From positions 186,001 to 250,000 of the forward strand of contig NZ_JAOVQN010000002.1 in the NCBI RefSeq assembly GCF_025673445.1: a stretch of 64,000 bases of DNA. The letters are read 5' to 3'. The stretch's first letter is position 1; every line of letters begins with the position of its first letter. This document shows positions 52,778-63,280 of the stretch, one piece after another. The notes under the pieces were generated by a model, which saw only the letters and a list, made by a program, of their open reading frames with translations, searched no databases and had not been told where the DNA came from. Source of the stretch: Ruegeria_B marisflavi (GTDB lineage Bacteria; Pseudomonadota; Alphaproteobacteria; Rhodobacterales; Rhodobacteraceae). The position numbers and the translations under genes are program-made.

Positions 52778-54544
52778 ATGGGCAACGAACAGATATCGCG
52801 GCGCCTTTCAGCCATACTGGCCGCTGACATCGTCGGGTATTCCCGCCTGATGGCCGAGGACGAGGCCAGAACGCTCAGCGCGCTGAACCGGCACCGGCGT
52901 GAGGTGTTCGACCCCTGCGTGTCCCGTAACAATGGCCGCATCGTCAAGCTGATGGGCGACGGTGCGCTTGTCGAGTTCCTGAGCGTGTCCAATGCGGTGC
53001 AATGCGCCACCGAAATCCAGGAAACCATGGCCGGGCTGGACGACGCCGGGGGTATCGCCCTCAGGATCGGGGTCAACCTCGGCGACGTCATCCTTCAGGA
53101 TGACGACATCTTTGGCGATGGCGTGAACGTCGCCAGCCGGCTGGAGCAGCTGGCGCAACCGGGCGGCGTTTGCGTTTCTTCGGTGGTGCGGGAAAGCGTG
53201 GGCAGCCGACTTGGGATCGCGTTTCAGGACGGTGGGCAGGTCTCGGTCAAGAACATCGACCGCGCCTTGCGTGTCTATCACTGGCATCCGCAGGATGCCC
53301 CGCCGCCGCCAAAGGGAACGGTAAAACCCGAAAAACCGCACGACCCCGCCTATGCCATCGCCGTTCTGCCGCTGGACAACATGTCGGGCGATCCCGAGCA
53401 GGAGTATTTCTCGGACGGGATTAGCGAGGATATCATCACCGACCTGTCCAAGGTGTCGGGCCTGACCGTGATCGCCCGCAATTCCAGCTTTGCCTACAAG
53501 GGTAGGTCCATCGACCTGCGGGTGGTCGGGCGCGAGCTGGGTGTCACCCATGTTCTCGAAGGTAGTGTCAGGCGCGCGGGCCAGCGCGTGCGCATCACCG
53601 CCCAGCTGATCGACGCCGCCAACGGCAGCCATGTCTGGGCGGACCGCTACGACCGGGACCTGACCGACATCTTCGCGGTGCAGGACGAGGTGACGCTGGA
53701 AATCGTCAAGGCGCTCAAGGTCTCGCTGTCGTCTCGCGAACGAGCGAATATCGCCGATGTCGGCACCTCGAACATCGACGCACACGAAGACTACATGCGC
53801 ATGCGCGGCTTCCTGTTCTTCCCCGGCATGAATGCCGAAGGCTGGCGCAAGGCTGTCGCCTATGGAGAGCGCGCCATCGCCCGCGACCCCGGCTATGCCG
53901 ACGCTTATGGCATGCTGGCCCTTATGCACCTGCTGGACTTCCACAATCGCTGGTCCGGCGCGCCCTCGGAAGAGGCGATGCAAAAGGCGGATACCCTGGT
54001 CCGGCGCAGCCTGGAGCTTGGCCCCGACAATATCTGGTCCAACAACGCCTATGCCGCCATTGCCCGCTGGCAGGGCAAGCTGGACGAAGCCTTGCAGGCG
54101 CTCGACACCGCGATGGCCACAAGCGCGGATTACGCGTTGGGCTGGTTCACTCGGGGCGAGATCGAGATTGCCCAGGGCAAGCTGGACGATGCGATCGAAC
54201 ACCTGGAACGCGCGATCCGGCTGGATCCGTCGTTCCGGCACCAGTTCATGCAATTCCTTGCCATGGCCCATTTCCTCAAGGGCAGTTTCGAGACCGCAGC
54301 ACTGTTTCTGAGAGAGCGGGTCTTTCTGGTCAAGGATACCGATATCGGGCGCGCCTGGCTGGCCTCGGCGCTGGGGCATCTGGGCGAGGGGGCCGAGGCC
54401 TGCCGCATCTGGCAGGAGATGCTGGAGATCAACCCGACATTCGACATTCGGACCAGGCTGGCCCGGCTGACCCTGACCGATCCCGCACACGAGCAGTTGG
54501 TCTTGCAGGGTCTCGAAAAGGCGGGCCTTTCGATCACCGTCTAG
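52778..54544 (+). CDS. class III nucleotidyl cyclase with TolB-like region and TPR repeats
   Basis: 588 residues. Cyclase domain 10-170: metal Asp D17 (ADIVGYS) and D61 (MGDG), substrate-binding K57 and D110 (DIFG), transition-state N117 and R121. All six are canonical for adenylate cyclase. A Pro-rich linker (172-190) precedes a TolB-N-like region (IAVLPLDNMSGDPEQEYFSDG...SFAYKG, about 193-330) and TPR-like helices to the end. No membrane segment is obvious. It probably makes cAMP in response to a protein partner. The first of four cyclase genes in 8 kb. Confidence 0.9.
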   Translation: MGNEQISRRLSAILAADIVGYSRLMAEDEARTLSALNRHRREVFDPCVSRNNGRIVKLMGDGALVEFLSVSNAVQCATEIQETMAGLDDAGGIALRIGVNLGDVILQDDDIFGDGVNVASRLEQLAQPGGVCVSSVVRESVGSRLGIAFQDGGQVSVKNIDRALRVYHWHPQDAPPPPKGTVKPEKPHDPAYAIAVLPLDNMSGDPEQEYFSDGISEDIITDLSKVSGLTVIARNSSFAYKGRSIDLRVVGRELGVTHVLEGSVRRAGQRVRITAQLIDAANGSHVWADRYDRDLTDIFAVQDEVTLEIVKALKVSLSSRERANIADVGTSNIDAHEDYMRMRGFLFFPGMNAEGWRKAVAYGERAIARDPGYADAYGMLALMHLLDFHNRWSGAPSEEAMQKADTLVRRSLELGPDNIWSNNAYAAIARWQGKLDEALQALDTAMATSADYALGWFTRGEIEIAQGKLDDAIEHLERAIRLDPSFRHQFMQFLAMAHFLKGSFETAALFLRERVFLVKDTDIGRAWLASALGHLGEGAEACRIWQEMLEINPTFDIRTRLARLTLTDPAHEQLVLQGLEKAGLSITV

Positions 54545-54575
54545 GCTCCGACCCGCCGCCGCCCAGACCAACCAC

Positions 54576-54602
54576 AAAAAAAGCCCCCGCATGCGGGGGC
54601 TT
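54576..54602 (-). terminator. intrinsic terminator of cold-shock gene 2
   Basis: A perfect 18-base palindrome, GCCCCCGCA/TGCGGGGGC (54583-54600), followed on the minus strand by seven U residues (A-run 54576-54582). On the plus strand only three T follow, so it mainly serves the cold-shock gene, and weakly the cyclase. Confidence 0.9.
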
Positions 54603-54664
54603 TCGGAATAGTCGCCAAGAACCGGCGGCGCGCCGTGGCGCGCCCGCACGGTGCCTGCGCTGGC

Positions 54665-54871
54665 TTATGCCAGTTGCAGGTTGGTCGCGCTCTCGCGGCC
54701 ATCACGGCTCGATTCCAGATCGAAGGTCACTTTCTGACCGTCATCCAGCGAACGGATGCCTGCGCGCTCCAGCGCGGTGATGTGGACGAAAACGTCCTTG
54801 CTGCCGCCATCGGGCGCGATAAAGCCGAAGCCTTTGGTGGTGTTAAACCATTTCACGGTGCCAGTAGCCAT
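54665..54871 (-). CDS. cspA: cold-shock protein, copy 2
   Basis: 68 residues, MATGTVKWFNTTKGFGFIAPDGG..., with KGFGFI and VFVHI RNA-binding motifs. Copy 1 at 18120 is very similar in the first half. ATG 54871 follows AGGAG at nine bases. A strong terminator follows the stop. Leader hairpin shared with copy 1. Confidence 0.95.
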   Translation of the reverse strand: MATGTVKWFNTTKGFGFIAPDGGSKDVFVHITALERAGIRSLDDGQKVTFDLESSRDGRESATNLQLA

Positions 54872-54894
54872 CGTGAGATCTCCTATATGTTTCG

Positions 54895-54913
54895 CTGCCC
54901 GCAACATGCGGCA
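54895..54913 (-). promoter_or_regulatory. conserved hairpin in cold-shock 5' leader, copy 2
   Basis: CTGCCCGC-aaca-TGCGGCA, the counterpart of 18351-18370, with ACTGAC also conserved farther upstream and AGGAGAT downstream in both leaders. Confidence 0.5.
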
Positions 54914-55104
54914 ACCCGGCCAGTCAGTTCGAAATCGAGGGACTGTGGCCGAAGAGGAGAACAGTATGTCGAGATAGAAAGCAGTAGCCCAATAGACATG
55001 GGCCTTTGCGGCCCGTAAATCAAGGAAAATCGCCGGAAACTCAAAATATTACTTGGGAAATTGCCGAGATCCCGCGGTTTCGCCCTGTTGGCAGCGTTCC
55101 TGGA

Positions 55105-56787
55105 TCAGGTTTCGATCCCGTCCAGTTGGCCCTGTGGGCTGCGGACCGCGCTCGCCAACGCCTCGGCCAGATGTTGGTGTGACGCTGGCAGAACCGGACA
55201 GCGCGAACAGATATTGGGCTGGGGCGCAAGGCTCGCCGCCCGCTGCAATGCGTCCCTGGCTGCGTCCTCTTCGCCCGCGGCCCGCAGCGCTTGGCCGCGC
55301 AAGACATGCATCGCCCGGTCCTTGGGCCGAGTGTCGGCTGCCAGTCGCGCGTCTTCTGCGGCCAGATCGTAGCGTCCGCCACAGTAATAGGCTGCCGCCC
55401 GAAGAAAGCGCCGATAGGGAATCATCGGGTTGTGAACCTGCCGTTGCAACAACAGTCCGTACTTTTCCGCGGCCTTGTCAAAATCGCCTTCGACCATCAG
55501 GATATGCGCCTCCAACTCGTGGTTCTCGGAATAGGCCGGGTTCAGGTCGCGACTGCGATGCAGATCGGCCCGGGCGCCTGCCGCATCGGACAGGCAATTG
55601 ATCCGATAGAGACCGCGGGTCCAGAATACATAGTCGCTCCCCGGGTTCTGTTCGATCGCGGTATCAAGGTCGTCGGCCAGCTGCGCCAGCAGATCCGGGG
55701 GCAAGCCCCTGTAGCGCGCGGCATGTGTCATGATCTCGGCCTCGGCGCGCATCGCCAGGGACACGCCGTCGCGCGGGTTCATCCGGATCGCGCGTTTCAT
55801 CAGCCGCAAACCGTCGATCCAGTCCTCGTAAGTTAGCCGGTAATAGGCATTGGCCGCCCGCGCCCTCAGTTCCGAGACGCTCAGCTCCTCTTCCGGGATA
55901 TGGGCCAGGCGGTCACCGTCAAAAGCGTTGGTCTGGATGCGCAGATCGGCCTCGGCGCGTTCCAGCACCACGTCGCAGAAATCGAAAATGTCCACCGTTT
56001 CGCGGTCATAGCTTTCGGACCAGACCGGCCGGCCTTCGGAACGCAGGACCAGTGACAGGCTCAGCCGTCCGCGCCCGCCCGCGACACGCAGCCTGCTGCG
56101 CAGGTCATAGGTGGCGTTCTCGACAGGCCGGTTCGCGGCGTCCAGCACGACGATACCCTGCCGCCGGGACAGGCGGATCACCAGCTGATCGTGCAGGTCG
56201 CCCGCCAGTGCTGCGGTTTCGGCATCCAGCGGGGCGTATTCGATGGCGGCGACCGCGATAGATGTGACCTCGTCCGGAACGGCCTTGCGCTTGTGCTTTG
56301 GGCGCCACTGATACAGCCGCACCGGCTGGGCGATGTTCTTCAGCCGGAACATCCCCGCATCCCTGAGTTCCCCCGCCAGAGGACCGGACAATTGCCGGAA
56401 CAGGTCCTCCGACACCATCAAACCGCCGGGGGGTGCCTCTGCCTCGATCCGCTGCGCGATGTTAAGCCCCGACCCATAGAAATCCTCGCCGTCCGACACG
56501 ATCTCGCCGATATGCGCGCCGATACGCAGCTTCAGCTCGGTTTCGGTCTGAAGCTTCGCCTGAAGGCTCATGGCGCAATCCACGCAGGCCGATACGCTGG
56601 TAAAGGAAATGATCCAGCCATCGCCAAGGCGTTTCAGAACGCGGCCCGCATGAGCGCCGGCCGCGGGTTCCAACATATCCAACCGCAGGCTGCGAACCGC
56701 GTCGATGGTCTGGTCCTGGTCTGCTTCCATCATCGCGGAGTAGCCGACAATGTCGGCAAACATCAGGACGGCAAGCTGGCTGTGCAT
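55105..56787 (-). CDS. class III nucleotidyl cyclase with C-terminal TPR region
   Basis: 560 residues. Cyclase domain 1-165 with D12 (ADIVGYS), K52, D56 (LGDG), D102 (EDFYG), N109 and R113: all catalytic residues present, adenylate-type. A middle domain (about 170-300) with LHDQLVIRLSRRQGIVVLD resembles the TolB-like sensor of the 52778 gene in a degenerate form. TPR-like helices fill 310-530. It is a distant relative of that gene on the opposite strand. GGGAGC precedes ATG 56787. Confidence 0.88.
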   Translation of the reverse strand: MHSQLAVLMFADIVGYSAMMEADQDQTIDAVRSLRLDMLEPAAGAHAGRVLKRLGDGWIISFTSVSACVDCAMSLQAKLQTETELKLRIGAHIGEIVSDGEDFYGSGLNIAQRIEAEAPPGGLMVSEDLFRQLSGPLAGELRDAGMFRLKNIAQPVRLYQWRPKHKRKAVPDEVTSIAVAAIEYAPLDAETAALAGDLHDQLVIRLSRRQGIVVLDAANRPVENATYDLRSRLRVAGGRGRLSLSLVLRSEGRPVWSESYDRETVDIFDFCDVVLERAEADLRIQTNAFDGDRLAHIPEEELSVSELRARAANAYYRLTYEDWIDGLRLMKRAIRMNPRDGVSLAMRAEAEIMTHAARYRGLPPDLLAQLADDLDTAIEQNPGSDYVFWTRGLYRINCLSDAAGARADLHRSRDLNPAYSENHELEAHILMVEGDFDKAAEKYGLLLQRQVHNPMIPYRRFLRAAAYYCGGRYDLAAEDARLAADTRPKDRAMHVLRGQALRAAGEEDAARDALQRAASLAPQPNICSRCPVLPASHQHLAEALASAVRSPQGQLDGIET

Positions 56788-56814
56788 CGGCGCTCCCTGT
56801 TGTGTGGTTCAAGT

Positions 56815-57510
56815 CTATGGGATCGTGGCCTCCTGTAAAGCTTTCCCGTCCATGGACCGCGCCAGCTCGCCCAGATGAGAGGAACGTGCACGCAGGAACG
56901 CCAGCAGCCGAGCCGGATAGCCCTCGGGCGGGGCGTCGCGGACCGACGGGCGCGCCGCCACCGCCGCGCGCCACCGCGCCATGCCCTCGTCCTCGGGCAT
57001 CAGGTCGAACGTGCCCAGCGTCTCGAACGTGTCGAGATAGCGGAACACCGTGCCCCAGACCCCGTCGATCATGTGAAAGGCCGACCCGGCAAAGAACGGG
57101 CCTTGCACCTCGGGCGCGACCCGCGCCAGCCGGCCGCGCAGGGCCTGCCTGCGCGCCTCAAAGGTCACGGCATCGGGGGCGTTATAGAACCCCGCGATCT
57201 CGGCGAGCGTGGCCGAGGCATATTCGATCCACGCCCGGTGCCGCGCCTTTTCCAGCGGGTCGTCGGGATGCAGCGAGCCGGGGGTGATCTCGTCGAGGTA
57301 TTCGGCGATCACCTGGCTTTCAAACAGCACCCTGCCGCCGGTCTCCAGCACCGGCACCCGGCCCAGCGGCGACAAGGCGCGGAACCAGTCGGGCTTGTCC
57401 GACAGGTCGATATAGCTGCGTTTGTGGGGGATGCCCTTTTCGCTCAGCACGATCACCGCGCGCTGCACATAGGGGCACAGGTGATGGCTGATCAGATGCA
57501 GGTCGGTCAT
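56815..57510 (-). CDS. glutathione S-transferase family protein
   Basis: 231 residues. N-terminal thioredoxin-like domain LHLISHHLCPYVQRAVIVLSEKGI (C-P-Y active-site type seen in omega/DHAR-like GSTs), then VPVLETGGRVLFESQVIAEYLDE for glutathione binding, and an all-helical C-terminal domain. It conjugates or reduces with glutathione. Divergent from a MarR-type gene with a matching pair of operators between them, so the regulator most likely controls it. Confidence 0.9.
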   Translation of the reverse strand: MTDLHLISHHLCPYVQRAVIVLSEKGIPHKRSYIDLSDKPDWFRALSPLGRVPVLETGGRVLFESQVIAEYLDEITPGSLHPDDPLEKARHRAWIEYASATLAEIAGFYNAPDAVTFEARRQALRGRLARVAPEVQGPFFAGSAFHMIDGVWGTVFRYLDTFETLGTFDLMPEDEGMARWRAAVAARPSVRDAPPEGYPARLLAFLRARSSHLGELARSMDGKALQEATIP

Positions 57511-57524
57511 GGGATCCTCATGTG

Positions 57525-57538
57525 GATGCAGTTGCATC
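57525..57538. promoter_or_regulatory. MarR operator 1
   Basis: GATGCA-gt-TGCATC, perfect 6+6 palindrome, 15 bases before the GST start. Confidence 0.65.
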
Positions 57539-57569
57539 TACATGATTTGGGCATTCCCGCTTGAAAGTC

Positions 57570-57583
57570 AATGCACATGCATT
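57570..57583. promoter_or_regulatory. MarR operator 2
   Basis: AATGCA-ca-TGCATT, perfect 6+6 palindrome of the same consensus as operator 1, 13 bases before the marR start. The centres are 45 bases apart. Confidence 0.65.
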
Positions 57584-57595
57584 TACCTTCCCCGC

Positions 57596-58087
57596 ATGAG
57601 CAGACCCACCCCCGATCCCTTTGCCGTCTGGCTGCCGCTCGCCCGTGCGCACAAGGCCATTCTGACCCATGTCGAGGCGGCGCTGAAATCGGCGGGCCTG
57701 CCGGGGCTCGACCGTTACGACATCCTGTGGGAGCTGGAACAGGCCGGGCCCGATGGCCTGCGCCCCTTCGAGTTGCAGGGTCGGCTGCTGCTGCCGCAAT
57801 ACGGCGTGTCGCGGCTGGTCGACCGGCTGGCCCGCGCCGGGCACCTGACCCGCAGCGCCTGTGACGGGGACGGGCGCGGGCAGGTTCTGGTGCTGACGCC
57901 CGAAGGCGCGCGGGTGCGCGCCGCCATGTGGGCGGTCTATGCCGCCGCCATGCACGAGGCCATCGGCGATCACCTTGCCCCGGGCGAGGCGCGCCGCCTG
58001 GCGGAACTGCTGAGCAAGCTCACCCGCCCCAGCGACGCGTCCGAGCCGCACCAAGACACTGGACAGACAGGCCAATCCGCGCCCTAA
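57596..58087 (+). CDS. MarR-family regulator
   Basis: 163 residues with the winged helix YDILWELEQAGPDGLRPFELQGRLLLPQYGVSRLVDRLARAGHLTR and the beta wing DGDGRGQVLVLTPEGARV. Probably represses itself and the divergent GST gene and is released by an electrophile or phenolic ligand. ATG 57596; the next gene (cyclase-hydrolase) starts 43 bases after the stop, so it may be in the same transcript. Confidence 0.9.
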   Translation: MSRPTPDPFAVWLPLARAHKAILTHVEAALKSAGLPGLDRYDILWELEQAGPDGLRPFELQGRLLLPQYGVSRLVDRLARAGHLTRSACDGDGRGQVLVLTPEGARVRAAMWAVYAAAMHEAIGDHLAPGEARRLAELLSKLTRPSDASEPHQDTGQTGQSAP

Positions 58088-58130
58088 TCCGAATTGGCGC
58101 AAGGGGGCGCCGGACCGGGGACCCGCCAGC

Positions 58131-59516
58131 ATGGCAAGACAGATAGCGGCCATACTCTCGCTTGACGTGGTGGGCTTCACCGCCCGCATGGCATCGAATC
58201 CGGACACCACAATGGCCGAGCTGAACCAGATCTTCGAGCAGGTCATTCGCCCCTGTGTGAAGATCGGCAACGGCCGCATCTTCAAGCTGATGGGCGATGG
58301 CGCGCTGGTGCGCTTCGACACCGCGACCGAGGCGATTGCCACCGCCCACGCGATCCAGAAAGGGATGCTGGGCAAGCCGGTGCAACTGCGCGCCGGGGTG
58401 CATGTGGGCGACGTCACCATCAATGGCGAGGATGTGTTCGGTGACGCGGTCAACATCGCCGCGCGGCTTCAGGCGGCCGCCCCGCCCGGTGGCTGCCTCA
58501 TCAGCCGCGTGACCCGACAGATCGCGGGCGGCACCGTCGGCATTCCCCTGAAAGCCGAAGGCACGATGACCCTGAAAGGGCTCTCTGCCCCGCTCGAAGT
58601 CCTCTCGCTCGACCTGTCGGGCGCAGATGACCAAGCCGAACGCGCGCGCCAATCCGCGCGGCAAGTGATCCGCTTTGCCACCTCGCAGGACGGCACCCGC
58701 ATCGCCTGGACCGAAACCGGCAAGGGCCGGACAGTGGTCAAGGCGCCCAACTGGGTCCAGCATCTGGAATACGACTGGACGCAGAACCCGATGAACGGCT
58801 GGTTGCCGCATCTCAGTCACCACTATCGGCTGATCCGCTGCGACGGGCGTAACAACGGCCTGTCCGACAGGGGGGGCGCCGATGTCTCGCCCGATCGGTT
58901 CGTTGATGACCTCGCGGCACTGTTCGACGCGGCGGGGGTCGCGCGGGCGCCTGTCTTTGGCATCTCCTTCGGCGCCGCTGTCGCCGCCGCCTATGCCGCG
59001 CGGTATCCCGACCGGGTCTCGGGCCTGATCCTGATGAGCGGTTTCGTACAGGGACCGGGCAAACGCAACCGGCCGCAGGATCAGGCACTGGGGCAGGCGA
59101 TGAGAGAGCTTGTGCGCGACAACTGGGACGATGGCTATCCCTCGGGTAGGCACCTCTTTGCCCAGGCGTTCTTTCCCGAATCCAGCCCACAGGATCAGGA
59201 CAGCTATGCCCAGTTCATCAAGATGGCGATGACCCATCAGGATTACCTGCGCATCGGCGAATGCGTCGACGTGGTGGATATCGAGCCGCTCTTGCCCGAC
59301 ATCCGCTGCCCGGCGCTGGTGCTGCATTCCGACCGCGAGCGGATGCATTTCAAGGATCAGGGTCAGCGCCTGGCCGCCGGTATCCGCAACGCGCGTTTTG
59401 TCAGCCTCGACACCGCCAACAACACCATGCCCGATTACGACCCGGAATGGCCCAAGGCGCTGCGCGAGATCGAGGATTTTCTTGCCACCATTCCCGACGA
59501 TCAGGGCACCGGCTGA
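58131..59516 (+). CDS. class III cyclase fused to alpha/beta hydrolase domain
   Basis: 461 residues. Cyclase domain 1-160 with all catalytic residues: D12 (LDVVGFT), K52, D56 (MGDG), D101 (DVFG), N108, R112. Then an alpha/beta hydrolase domain 178-455 with nucleophile elbow G-I-S279-F-G and acid D401 (LHSDRE). The catalytic His expected in a N-H-x-L context reads N430-N431-T, so the hydrolase is probably inactive and may sense a ligand. Convergent with a gene of opposite domain order, 27 bases between stops. Confidence 0.88.
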   Translation: MARQIAAILSLDVVGFTARMASNPDTTMAELNQIFEQVIRPCVKIGNGRIFKLMGDGALVRFDTATEAIATAHAIQKGMLGKPVQLRAGVHVGDVTINGEDVFGDAVNIAARLQAAAPPGGCLISRVTRQIAGGTVGIPLKAEGTMTLKGLSAPLEVLSLDLSGADDQAERARQSARQVIRFATSQDGTRIAWTETGKGRTVVKAPNWVQHLEYDWTQNPMNGWLPHLSHHYRLIRCDGRNNGLSDRGGADVSPDRFVDDLAALFDAAGVARAPVFGISFGAAVAAAYAARYPDRVSGLILMSGFVQGPGKRNRPQDQALGQAMRELVRDNWDDGYPSGRHLFAQAFFPESSPQDQDSYAQFIKMAMTHQDYLRIGECVDVVDIEPLLPDIRCPALVLHSDRERMHFKDQGQRLAAGIRNARFVSLDTANNTMPDYDPEWPKALREIEDFLATIPDDQGTG

Positions 59517-59543
59517 CACCGGAACCGCCAAAGGCACGTGGTG

Positions 59544-60899
59544 TCATTCCGGGTCAGTCGCCGCCCGATCCGGATCGCCCAGCCGGGCCAGCCGCCATTG
59601 CCCTGGCACACCTTTCAAATCCCGGATCCCGATGTCGTCAAAGGCCAACCTGGAACCGGCCATCAGATCGCACATGGTGGAAGAGATCAGCGTCTCTCCG
59701 GCCCCGGCCGCCTCCATGATCCGGGCGGCAATCACAACGCCCAGCCCGGTCACATCCGCTTGGCCATGCCGCAGACACTCGCCGGTATGCGCGCCCGCGC
59801 GCAGCGTCAGGCCGAGCCGCGCGGCCTCGGCGTGCATGTCCCGGGCGCAGGCGATCGCCCGGCTGGGTCCGGCAAAGGTGGCCATGAAACCGTCTCCGGT
59901 GGATTTGACCAGGTGCCCGGCATGATGCCGAACCGCGCGGGCCGCTGCGGCGTCATGCGCCGCCAGCTTGTCGCGCCAGGCGGCGTCCCCCAGCCGCGCC
60001 GCGATTTCGGTGGACCCCACGATATCGCTCATCAGCACGCTCAGCAAAACGCGATCCTCGCCCCCGGTGCGTTCGTCGTCGATGAAATCGCGGATCCAGC
60101 CCAGGCATTCATCCTGGTCTCCTGCCCAGATCGCATGGTCCGCGCCGCCGATCTCGATCAGGCGGCTGTCGGGGATATGCTCGGCCAGATATCGCGTCTG
60201 CTCGGCCGGTGTCGTTCGGTCGCCCGGCCTGCGAAAGATCAGCGCGGGGCAGGCGATCGAGGGCAGCACGGCGCGCACGTCCAGCTCGTACCAGATCCTG
60301 GCATAGGCGGCGGCCGACGAGGGGCTGGCCGCATGGATCAGCATCCGCGCGTACCACTCCTCCTCCTCCGGAATGCCCGCCAGGCTCGGCGCCTGTTCGC
60401 CCAGATGGTCCGGCTTGCCCCAGTTTTCGACCAGATGCGTGGCAAAGGCTTCGAATTCGGCCCGGCGCATTCCCGTCGGCCAGTCGGGTTTCCAGGCATT
60501 GCAGGGCCTGCAATCCAGCAGGATGATCGAACGCACCCGTTCCGGATAGCAGGCGGCGAACATTGCCGTCACATGGCCGCCTTCGGAATGCCCAAGGATC
60601 GTGGCCCGCTGCGACCCTGCCGCATCCATAACCGCGCGGATATCCTCGGCGCGCTCTTCCAGCGTCGGCGCTCCGGTTTCGCGATCCGACAGCCCGGTGC
60701 CCCGCTTGTCGAACAGGATCAGGCGCGAAAAGGAAGCGAGCGTTTCCAGTAACCGGCGATAGGCGGGATGTTCCCAGATGATATCGATGTTGTGCAGCCA
60801 GCCGCTGGCATAGACCAGATCGACCGGACCCTCGCCAACCACCTGATAGGCCAGCCAGACATCGCCAGCCTTGGTATATCGCGTCTTTGGCCGCTGCAT
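59544..60899 (-). CDS. alpha/beta hydrolase fused to class III cyclase domain
   Basis: 451 residues in the order hydrolase (about 1-270) then cyclase (285-440). Hydrolase: G-H-S105-E-G-G nucleophile elbow, acid near D227, H255 in GGADHAIWAGD, so a full triad. Cyclase: D292 (MSDIVGST), K332, D336 (TGDG), D382 and R393 are present, but the transition-state Asn reads V389 (GVVIAAR). Relatives with this order often have His there. Thus cyclase activity is uncertain. ATG 60899. Confidence 0.87.
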   Translation of the reverse strand: MQRPKTRYTKAGDVWLAYQVVGEGPVDLVYASGWLHNIDIIWEHPAYRRLLETLASFSRLILFDKRGTGLSDRETGAPTLEERAEDIRAVMDAAGSQRATILGHSEGGHVTAMFAACYPERVRSIILLDCRPCNAWKPDWPTGMRRAEFEAFATHLVENWGKPDHLGEQAPSLAGIPEEEEWYARMLIHAASPSSAAAYARIWYELDVRAVLPSIACPALIFRRPGDRTTPAEQTRYLAEHIPDSRLIEIGGADHAIWAGDQDECLGWIRDFIDDERTGGEDRVLLSVLMSDIVGSTEIAARLGDAAWRDKLAAHDAAAARAVRHHAGHLVKSTGDGFMATFAGPSRAIACARDMHAEAARLGLTLRAGAHTGECLRHGQADVTGLGVVIAARIMEAAGAGETLISSTMCDLMAGSRLAFDDIGIRDLKGVPGQWRLARLGDPDRAATDPE

Positions 60900-61038
60900 G
60901 TGCGCCTCTTCCCTTTTTGCATGGCGGGACCGTAAGCGTGAAACAACTGTCGCATGGAACAGTGCACCGGCTCAAGGTGGCAGGCAGCGGCGCCTGATGC
61001 CAGTTTCCGACATCAGCCGGTCGTGCCCTCTTGAACCG

Positions 61039-61053
61039 GAACAAAAACAGACC
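61039..61053. promoter_or_regulatory. possible LexA (SOS) box upstream of uvrB
   Basis: GAAC-N7-GACC; on the other strand GGTC-N7-GTTC, one mismatch from the alphaproteobacterial SOS box GTTC-N7-GTTC. Lies 28 bases before the uvrB start. Confidence 0.4.
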
Positions 61054-61081
61054 AAGATCGGGGGCGAAAGGAATCCCCCCG

Positions 61082-63276
<2,195 letters not shown>

Positions 63277-63280
<4 letters not shown>

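Noticed and set aside
52808..54649. 613-codon frame on the minus strand
   Set aside because: Antisense to the first cyclase gene.
58020..59537. 505-codon frame on the minus strand
   Set aside because: Antisense to the cyclase-hydrolase fusion.
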